DNA from: Mangrovimonas yunxiaonensis
GTDB lineage: Bacteria > Bacteroidota > Bacteroidia > Flavobacteriales > Flavobacteriaceae
Reading direction: 5' to 3'
Length of the DNA stretch: 64,000 nucleotides
NCBI RefSeq assembly: GCF_000733475.1
Contig: NZ_JPFK01000002.1
Span: 62,001 to 126,000 of the forward strand
The position numbers were made by a program, and so were the translations under genes. The notes under the pieces are model-generated. The model ran no database searches and was not told where the DNA came from. It worked only from the letters and a program-made list of their open reading frames with translations. How positions within the stretch are numbered: position 1 is the first letter of the stretch; every line of letters starts with the position of its first letter. This document shows, in pieces, positions 26,128-35,233 of the stretch.

Positions 26128-27780
26128 TTAATTCAATAATTGTTTGGCATGCGCCATTGCCGAATTTGAAATTTCTACCCCGCCAAGCATTTGGGCAATT
26201 TCTACAATACGTTGGTCGTGGTTTAACTTATGTAGGTTTGTTGTTGCAACGGCCTTATCGTTATCTTTAAACACTTTAAAGTGTGTGTGGCCCTTAGCGG
26301 CAACTTGCGGCAAGTGGGTAATGGCAAACACCTGCATGTTTTGGCTCATGGCCAGCATAATTTCGGCCATTTTATTGGAAACTTCGCCAGAAACCCCCGT
26401 ATCGATTTCATCGAACATTATGGATGGTAATTGAATGTACTTGGACAGCACATATTTTATAGAAAGCATTATTCTGGATAACTCCCCGCCAGAGGCTGCT
26501 TTTTTCAGCTCGTTAAACGGCATGCCTTTATTGGCTGTAAACAAAAACGACAGCACGTCTTTACCGTTTGGTAAAAACTCGTTTGTCGGTTCTAACTGAA
26601 CTTTAAATTGGGCGTTGGGCATGCCCAGCTGTGTTAAAAGTTCCTGCAGCTGTGCTGTTAGATTTGGAATGGCTTGTTCCCTTTGTTTTTTAATGGCAGC
26701 TGCGGTCTGGTTTAAGGCTGTTTCTTGTAGGTTTATTTGCGCTTGCAAGGCTTCGATGTCGGTATCTAGATGTTCGGTTTGCGATACCGTTTTGGCCAAC
26801 TGGTTTTTTAGCGCTATAAGCCCTTCAACGTCATCGACTAGGTGCTTTTTCATTAAAGCATGAATGCGTTCCAATTTATCGCCTACAAGCTGCAAGCGGT
26901 TGGGATCGGTCTCTAAACCGGCTTGTAGGGTTTCTATTTCAGAAAAAATATCGTCGATTTCGATAACTACAGACTGAATGCGGTCGCTTTCGGTTTTATA
27001 GCGTTCTGAAAAACGGGCCAAAACCTGAAAGTTATTTTTCAATTCATTCAACATCGAAAGGATGCTTAGTTGCTCGTTATCCAACAATTGGTGCGAGTGC
27101 AACAGTTTTTCTTGAATGGCTTCTATATTGTTAAGGGTTTCGTACTCTTCTTCTAGAGCTTGCAACTCACCCGGCACCAAATTAGCCTCCTCCAGTTCGT
27201 TAAGTAAAAACACATTGTAGTCGTGTTCTTTTATCGCCTCTGCTTTGTTTTTTACTTTGGCTTCCAGCGTTTTTTTAAGCGCTTTGTAGGCCTTTAGCGC
27301 TTCTTGATAGGTGATTAAGTTTTTGGTGTTGTTCGCCAAGGCGTCGATTACCTTAAACTGAAATTCATTTGTAACCAATTGCAGGGTTTCATGCTGCGAA
27401 TGGATGTCTATTAGTTTGCTTGCCAAAGCTTGCAAGCTGTTTAGCGTTACCGGCGAGTCGTTTATAAAGGCCCGGGATTTTCCCGAGGGTAAAATTTCTC
27501 TTCGTATAATGGTTTGGGGGTCGTAGTCTAATGCTTCGCTTTCAAAAAACGCTTGTAGGCCTAGTGGTGCAATGTTAAAAACAGCTTCAATAATGCATTT
27601 CTGCTCTGGGTTTTTAATGGCACTCAAATCGGCACGTTTTCCTAAAATAAGGGACAAGCCTCCTAGAAGTATGGATTTTCCAGCGCCTGTTTCTCCGGTA
27701 ATAATGGTAAAGCCTTGGGTGAAATCGACCTGAAGCTTTTCTATTAGTGCATAGTTTTTTATAGACAGTGATGCTAGCAT
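26128..27780 (-). CDS. recN: DNA repair protein RecN
   Basis: SMC-like ATPase that acts in double-strand break repair. The 550-residue product has the N-terminal Walker A GETGAGKSIL, a long coiled coil (about residues 155-370), and the C-terminal ATPase half with the signature ASGGELSRIMLS, Walker B IMFDEIDTGVSGEV and the VFAITHLPQVAA switch. Length is standard. It is 50 bp downstream of the DUF4835 gene on the same strand. Confidence 0.96.
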   Translation of the reverse strand: MLASLSIKNYALIEKLQVDFTQGFTIITGETGAGKSILLGGLSLILGKRADLSAIKNPEQKCIIEAVFNIAPLGLQAFFESEALDYDPQTIIRREILPSGKSRAFINDSPVTLNSLQALASKLIDIHSQHETLQLVTNEFQFKVIDALANNTKNLITYQEALKAYKALKKTLEAKVKNKAEAIKEHDYNVFLLNELEEANLVPGELQALEEEYETLNNIEAIQEKLLHSHQLLDNEQLSILSMLNELKNNFQVLARFSERYKTESDRIQSVVIEIDDIFSEIETLQAGLETDPNRLQLVGDKLERIHALMKKHLVDDVEGLIALKNQLAKTVSQTEHLDTDIEALQAQINLQETALNQTAAAIKKQREQAIPNLTAQLQELLTQLGMPNAQFKVQLEPTNEFLPNGKDVLSFLFTANKGMPFNELKKAASGGELSRIMLSIKYVLSKYIQLPSIMFDEIDTGVSGEVSNKMAEIMLAMSQNMQVFAITHLPQVAAKGHTHFKVFKDNDKAVATTNLHKLNHDQRIVEIAQMLGGVEISNSAMAHAKQLLN

Positions 27781-27830
27781 TTAAGTATTTTTAAGTAACT
27801 ACTAGAAAAAAGAAGCGGCACAAATACGCC

Positions 27831-28715
27831 TTAAAATGTAATGTTACGCCATTTGCTGGAATGCATGGGCGCGACCTTATTTAAGGTACTTAACAGTTCT
27901 GTAATCTCGACACTTGGGCCATCGGTAAAGATTTGCTCGATTTCATCGGCCTTGGCATCAAAAAACACACGTAATAAGTACGAGTTTGGGCGTCTGGCAT
28001 GTAAGGCGTTAAAACTATTTAAGGCATTTACCAGTCCCGATTTTCCCGATTTTACATTGCTGTGCATTTCGTCTAGGCCTTTTCTGTGATAAGCATACAT
28101 AACCTCCCTAAACTCCTTGTAGGTTGATGCGCTTATGTTATCTATTAGGGCATATCTGGATTGCAAGCCGTCTTCTAACCGCCAGCCTTTTGAGCCTTCC
28201 TGCTGAGAGTAATTGGCTATGGTTTGGGCTTGTTTAAAATACACATCGCCGCCATTGGGGGCAAACGTATCGGCGTCGACACCCAAAATCATGTAGATAT
28301 GAAAGGCTAAAACCGACACCAGATTAGATTGAAACTGATTGGGGCTAAATATTAGATTCTGAAATTCTAAATACTTAAACGTAAAATCCTTGTCGTTTAT
28401 GTTGTAAACAGGCGTGCTATAGGTTGACCCAAAAACCGGTCTGGAAGATTGCACCTGTATGCTCGCCTTATAAACATCGTTATTGTATTCTGTAATGTTT
28501 ATAAAAATGCCGCAACTTATTTTTTCTTGCGCTTCGAAGGTTTTGTCTGTCCATTTGGTATTATTAACAAACTCGGCAAGTTGCTTTTCTAGGGTTTTGA
28601 ATATTTGCAGGTTTTCGTTACCTGTTTGTTGTGCGTTAACCACAACATTGCAGTTAAGCTCTTGCGAGAAGCCAGACCAGGACAACAACATTAAAACAAT
28701 AAGTATTCTATTCAT
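27831..28715 (-). CDS. Exported DUF4835 family protein
   Basis: 294 residues with a signal peptide of about 17 residues ending in FSQ. The rest is soluble and periplasmic, with NCNVVVNAQQTGNENLQIF, NNTKWTD, CGIFINITEYN and a helical second half (YAYHRKGLDEM, LSTLNKVAPMHSSKWRNI). It fits the Bacteroidota family DUF4835, which is usually found, as here, next to coaBC and recN. The function is unknown. The start overlaps the coaBC stop by 8 bp, so translation is likely coupled. Confidence 0.87.
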   Translation of the reverse strand: MNRILIVLMLLSWSGFSQELNCNVVVNAQQTGNENLQIFKTLEKQLAEFVNNTKWTDKTFEAQEKISCGIFINITEYNNDVYKASIQVQSSRPVFGSTYSTPVYNINDKDFTFKYLEFQNLIFSPNQFQSNLVSVLAFHIYMILGVDADTFAPNGGDVYFKQAQTIANYSQQEGSKGWRLEDGLQSRYALIDNISASTYKEFREVMYAYHRKGLDEMHSNVKSGKSGLVNALNSFNALHARRPNSYLLRVFFDAKADEIEQIFTDGPSVEITELLSTLNKVAPMHSSKWRNITF

Positions 28716-29919
28716 TAAGCTGATTTAAAATTTCGTTTAGAATGTCTTTGGCCACATCGGCTTTCGACTTTAGTTCAAACTCTAAAATACGATCTTTATT
28801 ATCGATAAAGGTTACTTTATTGGTTGGCGATTTAAACCCAGCACCTGTATCGTTTAACGAATTTAATACAATTAAATTTAAATTTTTCTTTTTCAGCTTT
28901 TGTTTTGCGTTTTCTAGCTCATTATTGGTTTCTAGAGCAAATCCCACTAAAAATTGTGAGGTTTTAATGGCACCTAACGAGGCGAGAATGTCTTTGTTTT
29001 TTACCAGTTCTAGCTGCAGGTGATCCGATTTTTTCTTGATTTTTTGGTCGGCAACATGCTTGGGTCTATAATCTGACACAGCTGCCGATAGGATGGCAAT
29101 ATCGCTAGTATTAAAGTAGTTGTGCGCTTCTTGATACATGTCTTGAGCACTTACCACTGGAATAACCTTAATTAAGCTATGGGTAACGGTTTGGTTGGTT
29201 GGCCCTGTAATTAAAATAACCTGAGCCCCCATATTGGCTGAAGCTTTGGCAATCTCGAAGCCCATTTTACCGCTAGAGTGGTTGCCTATAAACCTAACCG
29301 GATCGATAGCCTCGTATGTGGGGCCTGCCGTAATTAAAACTGTTTTTCCTTTTAGGGGCAGTTTTCCTAGAATATCGTTTTCTATAAACGCCAGTATGTG
29401 TTCTGGTTCTGCCATTCTACCTTCGCCTACCAAGCCGCTGGCTAGTTCACCGCTTTCGGCAGGAATCATGACGTTGCCATACGCCTGAAGCGTTTTTAAG
29501 GTGGTTTTTGTCGATTGGTGTTTGTACATGTCTAAATCCATGGCAGGTGCAAAATATACAGGGCATTTTGCCGAAAGGTAGGTTGCCAGCAATAAATTAT
29601 CGCAAGTACCGTGTGCCATTTTAGACATGGTATTGGCCGTGGCTGGGGCAATCACCATAACGTCTGCCCACAGGCCTAACTCTACATGGTTGTTCCACGT
29701 ATCGTTATCATCGTCGTCGTTGGTAAATGACGTATGGACTGGATTTTTTGAAAGTGTTGATAATGTTAACGGGGTAACAAAATCTTTAGCGGAAGGCGTT
29801 AATACAACTTTCACATTGGCACCAGCTTTAATAAAAAGCCGGACCAATGTAGCTGTTTTGTAAGCGGCTATGCCAGCACTTATGCCGAGTAAAATATTTT
29901 TACCGCTTAAAATAGACAT
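28708..29919 (-). CDS. coaBC: Bifunctional phosphopantothenoylcysteine decarboxylase / phosphopantothenate-cysteine ligase
   Basis: Two steps of coenzyme A synthesis in one 403-residue protein. The N-terminal CoaC flavoprotein half has GISAGIAAYKTATLVR, NNHVELGLWAD with the active-site His, PATANTMSKMAHG and a PAMDLDMYK substrate loop. The C-terminal CoaB ligase half (from about residue 187) has VLITAGPTYEAIDPVRFI, NHSSGKMG, SAAVSDYRP and the KNKDIL nucleotide motif. It lies 9 bp after rpoZ and overlaps the DUF4835 gene by 8 bp. Confidence 0.96.
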   Translation of the reverse strand: MSILSGKNILLGISAGIAAYKTATLVRLFIKAGANVKVVLTPSAKDFVTPLTLSTLSKNPVHTSFTNDDDDNDTWNNHVELGLWADVMVIAPATANTMSKMAHGTCDNLLLATYLSAKCPVYFAPAMDLDMYKHQSTKTTLKTLQAYGNVMIPAESGELASGLVGEGRMAEPEHILAFIENDILGKLPLKGKTVLITAGPTYEAIDPVRFIGNHSSGKMGFEIAKASANMGAQVILITGPTNQTVTHSLIKVIPVVSAQDMYQEAHNYFNTSDIAILSAAVSDYRPKHVADQKIKKKSDHLQLELVKNKDILASLGAIKTSQFLVGFALETNNELENAKQKLKKKNLNLIVLNSLNDTGAGFKSPTNKVTFIDNKDRILEFELKSKADVAKDILNEILNQLNE

Positions 29920-29928
29920 GGAACTAAA

Positions 29929-30258
29929 TTATAGTTTAGCGTCTTCTTCTGTATTTCTGTAATAGATTTTATCGTCTAACCACTCTTTTACAGCCAAGGC
30001 ATGAGGCTTAGGTAGTCTTTCGTAAAATCTAGACACCTCTATTTGCTCTTTGTTTTCAAAGATTTCCTCTAAGCTATCGTTATAGGTAGCAAACTCCTCA
30101 AGCTTTTCTATCAATTCCTTTTTAATTTCAGAATTGATTTGTTCTGCGCGTCTTGCAATAACAGAAATAGCCTCGTAAATGTTACCTGTTTGTTGGTCGA
30201 TAGCATTTCTGTTGTATGTAGTTGTTGATGTTGGTGCCTTAATTTTCTTTACGTCCAT
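29929..30258 (-). CDS. rpoZ: RNA polymerase omega-type subunit (Bacteroidota RpoZ/Rpb6)
   Basis: 109 residues. The segment NIYEAISVIARRAEQIN is the omega/Rpb6 core helix that clamps the beta' C-terminus, preceded by a variable N-terminus and followed by the Bacteroidota-specific acidic helix and PHALAVKEWLDDKIYYR. It lies in the conserved bamD-rpoZ-coaBC order, with 12 bp to bamD and 9 bp to coaBC. Identification rests on both sequence and context. Confidence 0.88.
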   Translation of the reverse strand: MDVKKIKAPTSTTTYNRNAIDQQTGNIYEAISVIARRAEQINSEIKKELIEKLEEFATYNDSLEEIFENKEQIEVSRFYERLPKPHALAVKEWLDDKIYYRNTEEDAKL

Positions 30259-30270
30259 TATCTTAAAAAT

Positions 30271-31083
30271 TTAGCTTTTGGTATTGAATGTCTCCAATTC
30301 GTTATTTATGTCGATGATCATTTTATCTGCTTCTTTTATATGCTCTGATGCGGCGTAGGCCTTTTTAAACGAATTGTAATACGCTTTGGCATTTTCTAAG
30401 CGCGTTTCCTTTTTTGAAGCAATACTGTTCATGGCTAGCTTATAAGCCGAGTCTAATTTGTAAAACAACGCATCTTCTCTTAAACTAGAGCCAGGAAAAT
30501 CGAAAATAAAATTATCGAAGGCTTTTATTGAAGCTTCGTAATCGCCCGTGTATCCTGCAATTTTATTGTACTGTTTGGCTATCTCGTAAGCTTTGCGCTC
30601 CAATTTAAAGTCCAATTCCTTAACCATGGCATTGGCCTCTGGCATGTATTGCGAGTTTGGGTACACATTAATAAATTCTTGCAGTTTGCTTAAGGCTTCT
30701 TTGGTTTCTACTTGCGCTTTAGAGTATACCGGCGATAACGTATAAGAGCTTTTGGCACTTAAAAAGGCGGCTTCCTCTATTTTTTCGCTATTGGGGTAAG
30801 CCGTAACAAACCTATCAAACTGGTAGCCTGCCAAGTAATATTCTTTCATTTCATAAAAGGTCATGGAATACAGGAACATTAACTTTTCGGCTTGAGGTTT
30901 CCCTCTGTAGTTGGGCACTATTTGCTTAAACAATTTATTGGCCTTGGCGTACTTGCCTTTGTTGAACATTTCCTCGCCTACTTGAAATTTTTCTGAAATC
31001 TCTTCAGATTTCATAGCTTTTTGGTAAGGACTACAAGCGGCTAAAATTGTGCACGTTATAATTATGTAAAAAAGTTTCTTCAT
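30271..31083 (-). CDS. bamD: Outer membrane protein assembly factor BamD
   Basis: Lipoprotein of the BAM complex that inserts beta-barrel proteins in the outer membrane. The 270-residue product has a type II signal with lipobox LAAC at residue ~17 and then TPR helices: KYAKANKLFKQIVPNYRG, EYYLAGYQFDRFVTAYPNS and ALSKLQEFINVYPNSQY are typical BamD repeats. TAGCTTTG lies 18 nt before the ATG. It starts the run bamD-rpoZ-coaBC-DUF4835-recN. Confidence 0.93.
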   Translation of the reverse strand: MKKLFYIIITCTILAACSPYQKAMKSEEISEKFQVGEEMFNKGKYAKANKLFKQIVPNYRGKPQAEKLMFLYSMTFYEMKEYYLAGYQFDRFVTAYPNSEKIEEAAFLSAKSSYTLSPVYSKAQVETKEALSKLQEFINVYPNSQYMPEANAMVKELDFKLERKAYEIAKQYNKIAGYTGDYEASIKAFDNFIFDFPGSSLREDALFYKLDSAYKLAMNSIASKKETRLENAKAYYNSFKKAYAASEHIKEADKMIIDINNELETFNTKS

Positions 31084-31100
31084 CGTTAAAAAACAGACTG

Positions 31101-31108
31101 CAAAGCTA
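31101..31108 (-). promoter_or_regulatory. -7 promoter element for bamD
   Basis: The minus strand reads TAGCTTTG, matching TAnnTTTG, 17 nt upstream of the bamD ATG at 31083. No TTG at the ideal -33 position was seen. Confidence 0.45.
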
Positions 31109-31146
31109 ATTGATTATTATGGATTTTAAAAATATTTTTCTAGTGC

Positions 31147-31194
31147 TAAATTAAAGTTTAAACCCCATGGCATATAGGGTTTAATTTTAATTTA
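31147..31194 (-). terminator. Terminator after dapA
   Basis: A near-perfect inverted repeat: TAAATTAAA-TTTAAACCC on the left (31147-31165) and GGGTTTAATTTTAATTTA on the right (31177-31194). It begins 5 bp beyond the dapA stop on the minus strand and is AT-rich on both flanks. Confidence 0.65.
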
Positions 31195-31198
31195 ACAT

Positions 31199-32080
31199 TT
31201 AGAAGGTTTTTATGTAGCTGGCAATTTGCTTTTTTAAGGCATTAGTTGCCTGAACCAAAGGCAATCTAACCTCTGGCTTACACAAGCCCTTTTCTGCCAA
31301 AACAGCTTTTATGCCTGCCGGATTATTTTCAGAGAAAATATACCCAATAACATCCATTAATTTAAAATGAATTTTATACGCCTCTTGGACGTTATCCTGC
31401 AACCCCAATTGAATCATTTTTGAAAATTCCTTTGGAAATGCTTGACCAATAACAGAAATAACCCCTGCTCCGCCAGCCAAAGCAACCCCTAAAGCCAAGT
31501 CGTCATCGCCCGAGATAATCGCGAAGTCTTCGGGTTTGTTTTTTATCAGCTCTAAATACTGCGATATGTTATTGCCGGCTTCTTTTACGGCGATAATATT
31601 TTCAAAATCCCGAGCCAATCTTAACGTGGTTTCCGGCAACATGTTAGAAGCGGTTCTGCCTGGCACATTATAGAGAATAATAGGTTTTGGAGACGCTAAG
31701 GCAATGGCTTTAAAATGCTGGTAAATGCCTTCTTGTGTTGGCTTGCTATAATAAGGCGACACCGAAAGCAGGGCATCTACCTCGTTTAAATTGGTGTTGT
31801 TTATTTCCTCTATAACGGCGGCGGTATTGTTACCACCAATGCCCAACACAACAGGCAAACGCTTGTTGTTGGTTTTTACAACCGTCTCTAAAATGGCCTT
31901 CTTTTCGGCTTTTGTAATGGTCGCACTCTCGCCGGTGGTTCCACTAACAACCAAGTAATTTGTACCGTTTTCTATATTGTATTCAACAAGTTTTGAAAGC
32001 GCTTCGAAATCTACGCTTAAATCTTCTTTAAAAGGCGTTACTAAAGCAACCCCTGTTCCTTGAAATTTATTGTTCATCAT
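31199..32080 (-). CDS. dapA: 4-hydroxy-tetrahydrodipicolinate synthase
   Basis: First committed enzyme of the lysine/diaminopimelate pathway, condensing pyruvate with aspartate semialdehyde. The 293-residue barrel has the start GTGVALVTPF, GTTGESATI, the proton-relay Tyr in LYNVPGRTA, and the Schiff-base lysine in IAVKEAGN. The C-terminal part (ENNPAGIKAVLAEKGL) is typical. The start (ATGATG) overlaps the upstream gene by 14 bp. dapF of the same pathway is in this window at 58.2 kb. Confidence 0.96.
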   Translation of the reverse strand: MMNNKFQGTGVALVTPFKEDLSVDFEALSKLVEYNIENGTNYLVVSGTTGESATITKAEKKAILETVVKTNNKRLPVVLGIGGNNTAAVIEEINNTNLNEVDALLSVSPYYSKPTQEGIYQHFKAIALASPKPIILYNVPGRTASNMLPETTLRLARDFENIIAVKEAGNNISQYLELIKNKPEDFAIISGDDDLALGVALAGGAGVISVIGQAFPKEFSKMIQLGLQDNVQEAYKIHFKLMDVIGYIFSENNPAGIKAVLAEKGLCKPEVRLPLVQATNALKKQIASYIKTF

Positions 32081-32597
32081 CTAATTTGTTTAAAACCTTA
32101 AGGTATTTACACAGTTCGTTTTTAAAATCTGTAATCTGGTTTAAATCTGTTTTTACAATTAAATCGTTTAGTCGCTCATCCAACTGAAAAATCCCCACTT
32201 TAAACGTTGCCTTAGATTTTGCTGTTATGTACTTAAGCTCTAAAACCTCTTTGGCATAATAGCTTATAAGCACATCAAAATCTGTTTTTACAAATGTTTG
32301 TAGTTCGGGGTTGGTAATCTTACCATTCCAAGAAAAATCCTTGGGATTAAAACAGATGTTACAAGCGCAAGCACCTTCATGTTTTATATTTGAAAACGCA
32401 ATAATTTTAAGCTTGTTTGGCTTAACATTAACAGCCTCTGCTATGGATCTTAAAGCATCGAAATCTGAAATTTCATCAGCATTTAAAACCACCCCCATGC
32501 TTTTTATCTTGCGGTTTTCAACATTCTCTTTAGAGGCATTAAGGATTAAATTTAACTGCTTTTTAATAGATTTTTCTTTAAAACCCTTTAAAATCAT
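32067..32597 (-). CDS. Conserved Bacteroidota protein of unknown function (DUF6913-like)
   Basis: 176 residues, no signal peptide or membrane segment. Features: a basic N-terminus with KSIKKQLNLIL, a central pair of cysteines in ACACNICF, and a KDFSWNGKI segment. I believe it belongs to a flavobacterial family often placed before dapA (annotated as DUF6913), but this is from memory of context. It overlaps dapA by 14 bp, which implies coupled translation, but gives no biochemical clue. A -7 box is at 32617-32624. Confidence 0.7.
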   Translation of the reverse strand: MILKGFKEKSIKKQLNLILNASKENVENRKIKSMGVVLNADEISDFDALRSIAEAVNVKPNKLKIIAFSNIKHEGACACNICFNPKDFSWNGKITNPELQTFVKTDFDVLISYYAKEVLELKYITAKSKATFKVGIFQLDERLNDLIVKTDLNQITDFKNELCKYLKVLNKLDDEQ

Positions 32598-32616
32598 TCT
32601 ATATTTATACTTTCTA

Positions 32617-32624
32617 CAAAAGTA
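32617..32624 (-). promoter_or_regulatory. -7 promoter element for the small gene and dapA
   Basis: TACTTTTG on the minus strand matches TAnnTTTG and lies 19 nt upstream of the ATG at 32597. The divergent nucleotidase gene starts 36 bp away on the other side. Confidence 0.45.
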
Positions 32625-32659
32625 GCTAAAACTAATTATAAAAGCTTGTTAAAAAACCC

Positions 32660-33421
32660 ATGAAATTAACACACCTCACCTTCCTCTTTTTGCTTACAAC
32701 CATTTTGGCCTGTAAGCAAGAAAACAAACAGCTAACACGCATAGAAGGCAAACTACTACCAATAACCGACAGTTTAGAACTTAACAAAACCATTGATAGC
32801 GTTATTGCACCATACAGAACCCATGTTAACAAAGACTTAGACAGTGTTTTGGCCTACGCCATGGATACGTACTCTAAAAGTGATGGCGAACTGAATACCG
32901 CGATTGGAAACCTTTTTGCCGACGCCATTTTTGAGCAAGCCAATCCTATTTTTAAATCCAGAACCTCTAAGGATATTGATATTGTTTTAGTTAATCACGG
33001 CGGTATTAGGGCCATAATTTCTAAAGGCAACGTAACCAAACGTACAGCTTACAGCATTATGCCTTTTGAAAACAGCCTGGTCGTGGCAGCATTAAACGGG
33101 AAACAAGTTAAACAACTGGTAGACTACCTTGTAAGGGCCAAACGCGCCCACCCTATTTTTGGTTTAAAACTAACCGTCGATGCCGATTACAACCTAAAAG
33201 AAGCCCTGGTAAACAACCAGCCTATCGACACCACAAAAACCTACTACGTAGCAACCAACGACTATTTGTACAACGGTGGCGACCACATGACCTTCTTTAA
33301 ACCAAACGATTCCTTATACGTTTTAGACTATAAAATAAGGAATGTGCTTTTAGACTATTTTTATAAAAAAGACACCATTAACCCTTCTATTGACGATAGA
33401 TTTATAAAACTTCAAGAATAA
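32660..33421 (+). CDS. 5'-nucleotidase C-terminal-domain lipoprotein
   Basis: 253 residues with a type II signal and lipobox TILAC at about residue 17. The mature part fits the 5'-nucleotidase C-terminal (substrate-specificity) domain: AIGNLFADAI, VLVNHGGIRAII, MPFENSLVVAALNGKQVKQL and the C-terminal YVATNDYLYNGGDHM. It has no metallophosphatase domain; that half is encoded by the next gene, 3 bp downstream. The two products together reconstitute a whole secreted nucleotidase, with the domain order reversed at the gene level. Confidence 0.9.
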   Translation: MKLTHLTFLFLLTTILACKQENKQLTRIEGKLLPITDSLELNKTIDSVIAPYRTHVNKDLDSVLAYAMDTYSKSDGELNTAIGNLFADAIFEQANPIFKSRTSKDIDIVLVNHGGIRAIISKGNVTKRTAYSIMPFENSLVVAALNGKQVKQLVDYLVRAKRAHPIFGLKLTVDADYNLKEALVNNQPIDTTKTYYVATNDYLYNGGDHMTFFKPNDSLYVLDYKIRNVLLDYFYKKDTINPSIDDRFIKLQE

Positions 33422-33424
33422 CCC

Positions 33425-34342
33425 ATGAAACGTAGAGATTTTATTAATCAAGCGGCAGCCACCACAGCATTGGTTTCGCTAGGCGGTTTAGGCTTACAGA
33501 GCTTCTCGACCAAAAGTAGCGCAACGCAAATTACCATTCTACACACCAATGATGTGCATAGTCATATCGACCCATTTGGGCCAGACGATGGCAGAAATCC
33601 CAACAAGGGCGGTGTAGCAAGAAGGGCTACTTTAGTAGAACACATTAGAAAAGAAAACCCCAATACCCTCCTATTAGATGCCGGCGATATGTTTCAAGGC
33701 ACCCCCTATTTTAATTACTACGGGGGCGAACTTGAGTTTAAACTCATGAGCATGTTAAAATACGATGCCGCAACCATAGGCAACCACGATTTTGACAATG
33801 GTATAGATGGGCTTTACGCCCAACTGCCACATGCAAAGTTCGACCTTATTTCGGCGAATTACGATTTTTCCAATACCGTTATGGATACGCATGTAAAGCC
33901 CTATAAAATTTTTACCAAGGAGCATATAAAAATTGGCGTTTATGGCTTAGGCATTAAACTGGAAGGCTTGGTAGATGTGGCCTTAAGCAAGGAAACTAAA
34001 TACTTAGATCCGATAGAAATAGCCCAAGATACAGAACGAATTTTAAAAGACGAACACAACTGCGACCTGGTTATTTGCCTTTCGCATATAGGCTATTACT
34101 ATGGCGATAAATCGACCAAGGTAAGCGACCTTATTGTAGCCAGAAAAACCAAACATACCGACCTTATTATTGGAGGACACACCCATACGTTCTTGCCCAA
34201 GCCCACCATTGAAAAAAACAGCGTTGGCAAACATGTTTTGGTTAACCAAGTTGGATGTTATGGAATAAATTTAGGCCGTATTGATTTTTATTTTGACAGC
34301 CAAAAGAACAAAAGTGCCGATGGCACCGCTATAATCGTTTAG
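33425..34342 (+). CDS. Metallophosphatase (5'-nucleotidase N-terminal-type), Tat-exported
   Basis: 305 residues. The N-terminus MKRRDFINQAAATTALVSL looks like a twin-arginine signal. The catalytic domain shows all metal ligands of the calcineurin-like family: HTNDVHSH, LLDAGDMFQG, TIGNHDFDNG, LSHIGY and GGHTHTF. It lacks the C-terminal specificity domain, which is encoded just upstream. The pair is probably co-translated and handles periplasmic nucleotides or phosphate scavenging. The stop codon overlaps that of the convergent membrane-protein gene. Confidence 0.9.
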   Translation: MKRRDFINQAAATTALVSLGGLGLQSFSTKSSATQITILHTNDVHSHIDPFGPDDGRNPNKGGVARRATLVEHIRKENPNTLLLDAGDMFQGTPYFNYYGGELEFKLMSMLKYDAATIGNHDFDNGIDGLYAQLPHAKFDLISANYDFSNTVMDTHVKPYKIFTKEHIKIGVYGLGIKLEGLVDVALSKETKYLDPIEIAQDTERILKDEHNCDLVICLSHIGYYYGDKSTKVSDLIVARKTKHTDLIIGGHTHTFLPKPTIEKNSVGKHVLVNQVGCYGINLGRIDFYFDSQKNKSADGTAIIV

Positions 34343-35100
34343 GTTAAAACGTTATCGGGCACGCTTAAGGTAGACGCCTGCACTCTTTTTTGTTGTCTAC
34401 GACGCAATGGCATGGTTTGCATAAGCACATATTTGTATAAAAACAATAAACCTGCAAGGTGTAAAACACGCTCGATAACTGCAAACACATCGTTGTATAT
34501 GTAGTAATTTATAATGTAATACAACACGTCTGAAAACACAAAGCACAGGGCCATAATTAAAAATGTTATGGCCTGTTTTGAATCGTTGTTTAAATACACC
34601 ACAAACGACACGAACAATAACGCGACAAGCGAGCTGCTTTTTAAAACGTATAGCCCAACCTGAAAGGCACCGGAGGCACTAAATTGTAACATCCAAAACA
34701 ATTCGTATAGGAAATACGAGTTTACAGCCAACACCAACAACAAATAAAGCCCAATGACCTTATCGAACGCTATGGTTTTAAGTCGCGTAAAGGCATAAAA
34801 AATCAGGCCCAAATAGCTTAAAAAGTAAAATAGGCCAGAAAACTCCACAACACTTTGGTTTATATGAAAAACAGATAAAAAGTCACCCAAAAAGGAAAAC
34901 AGGTAAAAGAATAAAAAAACAAGCCCTACCGCTCGCTGCTTCACATAAAAAAACAGAAAAAAGACAGGGACATAAATGGGTTTTAGGAACCAGAGAAGGC
35001 CTTCATTTTCACTCAAAAGAGCAACCAGTGTGAGCAACAAAAGGCTGAACAATACACCAATAAATAGGGCATTAAAATTGGCTTTAAACAATTTTTTCAT
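34339..35100 (-). CDS. Multi-pass membrane protein (YhhN/lysoplasmalogenase-like), paralog A
   Basis: 253 residues from ATG 35100, with seven or eight membrane helices. The order of hydrophobic segments and FLFFYLFSFLGD followed by FYFLSYLGLIFYAF recall the YhhN (TMEM86/lysoplasmalogenase) fold, but this is a weak assignment. The region NNDSKQAITFLIMALCFVFSDVLYY closely parallels the second protein at 42.9-43.7 kb, so the two are paralogs on the same strand flanking the accessory array. A frame extension to 35160 is not needed. Confidence 0.7.
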   Translation of the reverse strand: MKKLFKANFNALFIGVLFSLLLLTLVALLSENEGLLWFLKPIYVPVFFLFFYVKQRAVGLVFLFFYLFSFLGDFLSVFHINQSVVEFSGLFYFLSYLGLIFYAFTRLKTIAFDKVIGLYLLLVLAVNSYFLYELFWMLQFSASGAFQVGLYVLKSSSLVALLFVSFVVYLNNDSKQAITFLIMALCFVFSDVLYYIINYYIYNDVFAVIERVLHLAGLLFLYKYVLMQTMPLRRRQQKRVQASTLSVPDNVLT

Positions 35101-35125
35101 AATAGAAGAACATAAGTAGGTATAA

Positions 35126-35133
35126 CAAATATA
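35126..35133 (-). promoter_or_regulatory. -7 promoter element for membrane protein paralog A
   Basis: TATATTTG on the minus strand, 25 nt before the ATG at 35100. The same box at similar distance precedes paralog B (43678-43685). Confidence 0.45.
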
Positions 35134-35196
35134 TGTTTTTATATCGGTAATTTTATGCACTTCATCGAAAAAAATGTTAAAATTTTAAGTAAAAGC

Positions 35197-35204
35197 TAGC
35201 TTTG
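35197..35204 (+). promoter_or_regulatory. -7 promoter element at the left edge of the array
   Basis: TAGCTTTG matches TAnnTTTG and lies 29 nt before the ATG of the lipoprotein remnant at 35234. It points into the array, where an outward promoter could drive the first units. No exact -33 TTG was found. Confidence 0.4.
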
Positions 35205-35233
35205 TGTCTAGGTGCACACCATTAAACAGACCT

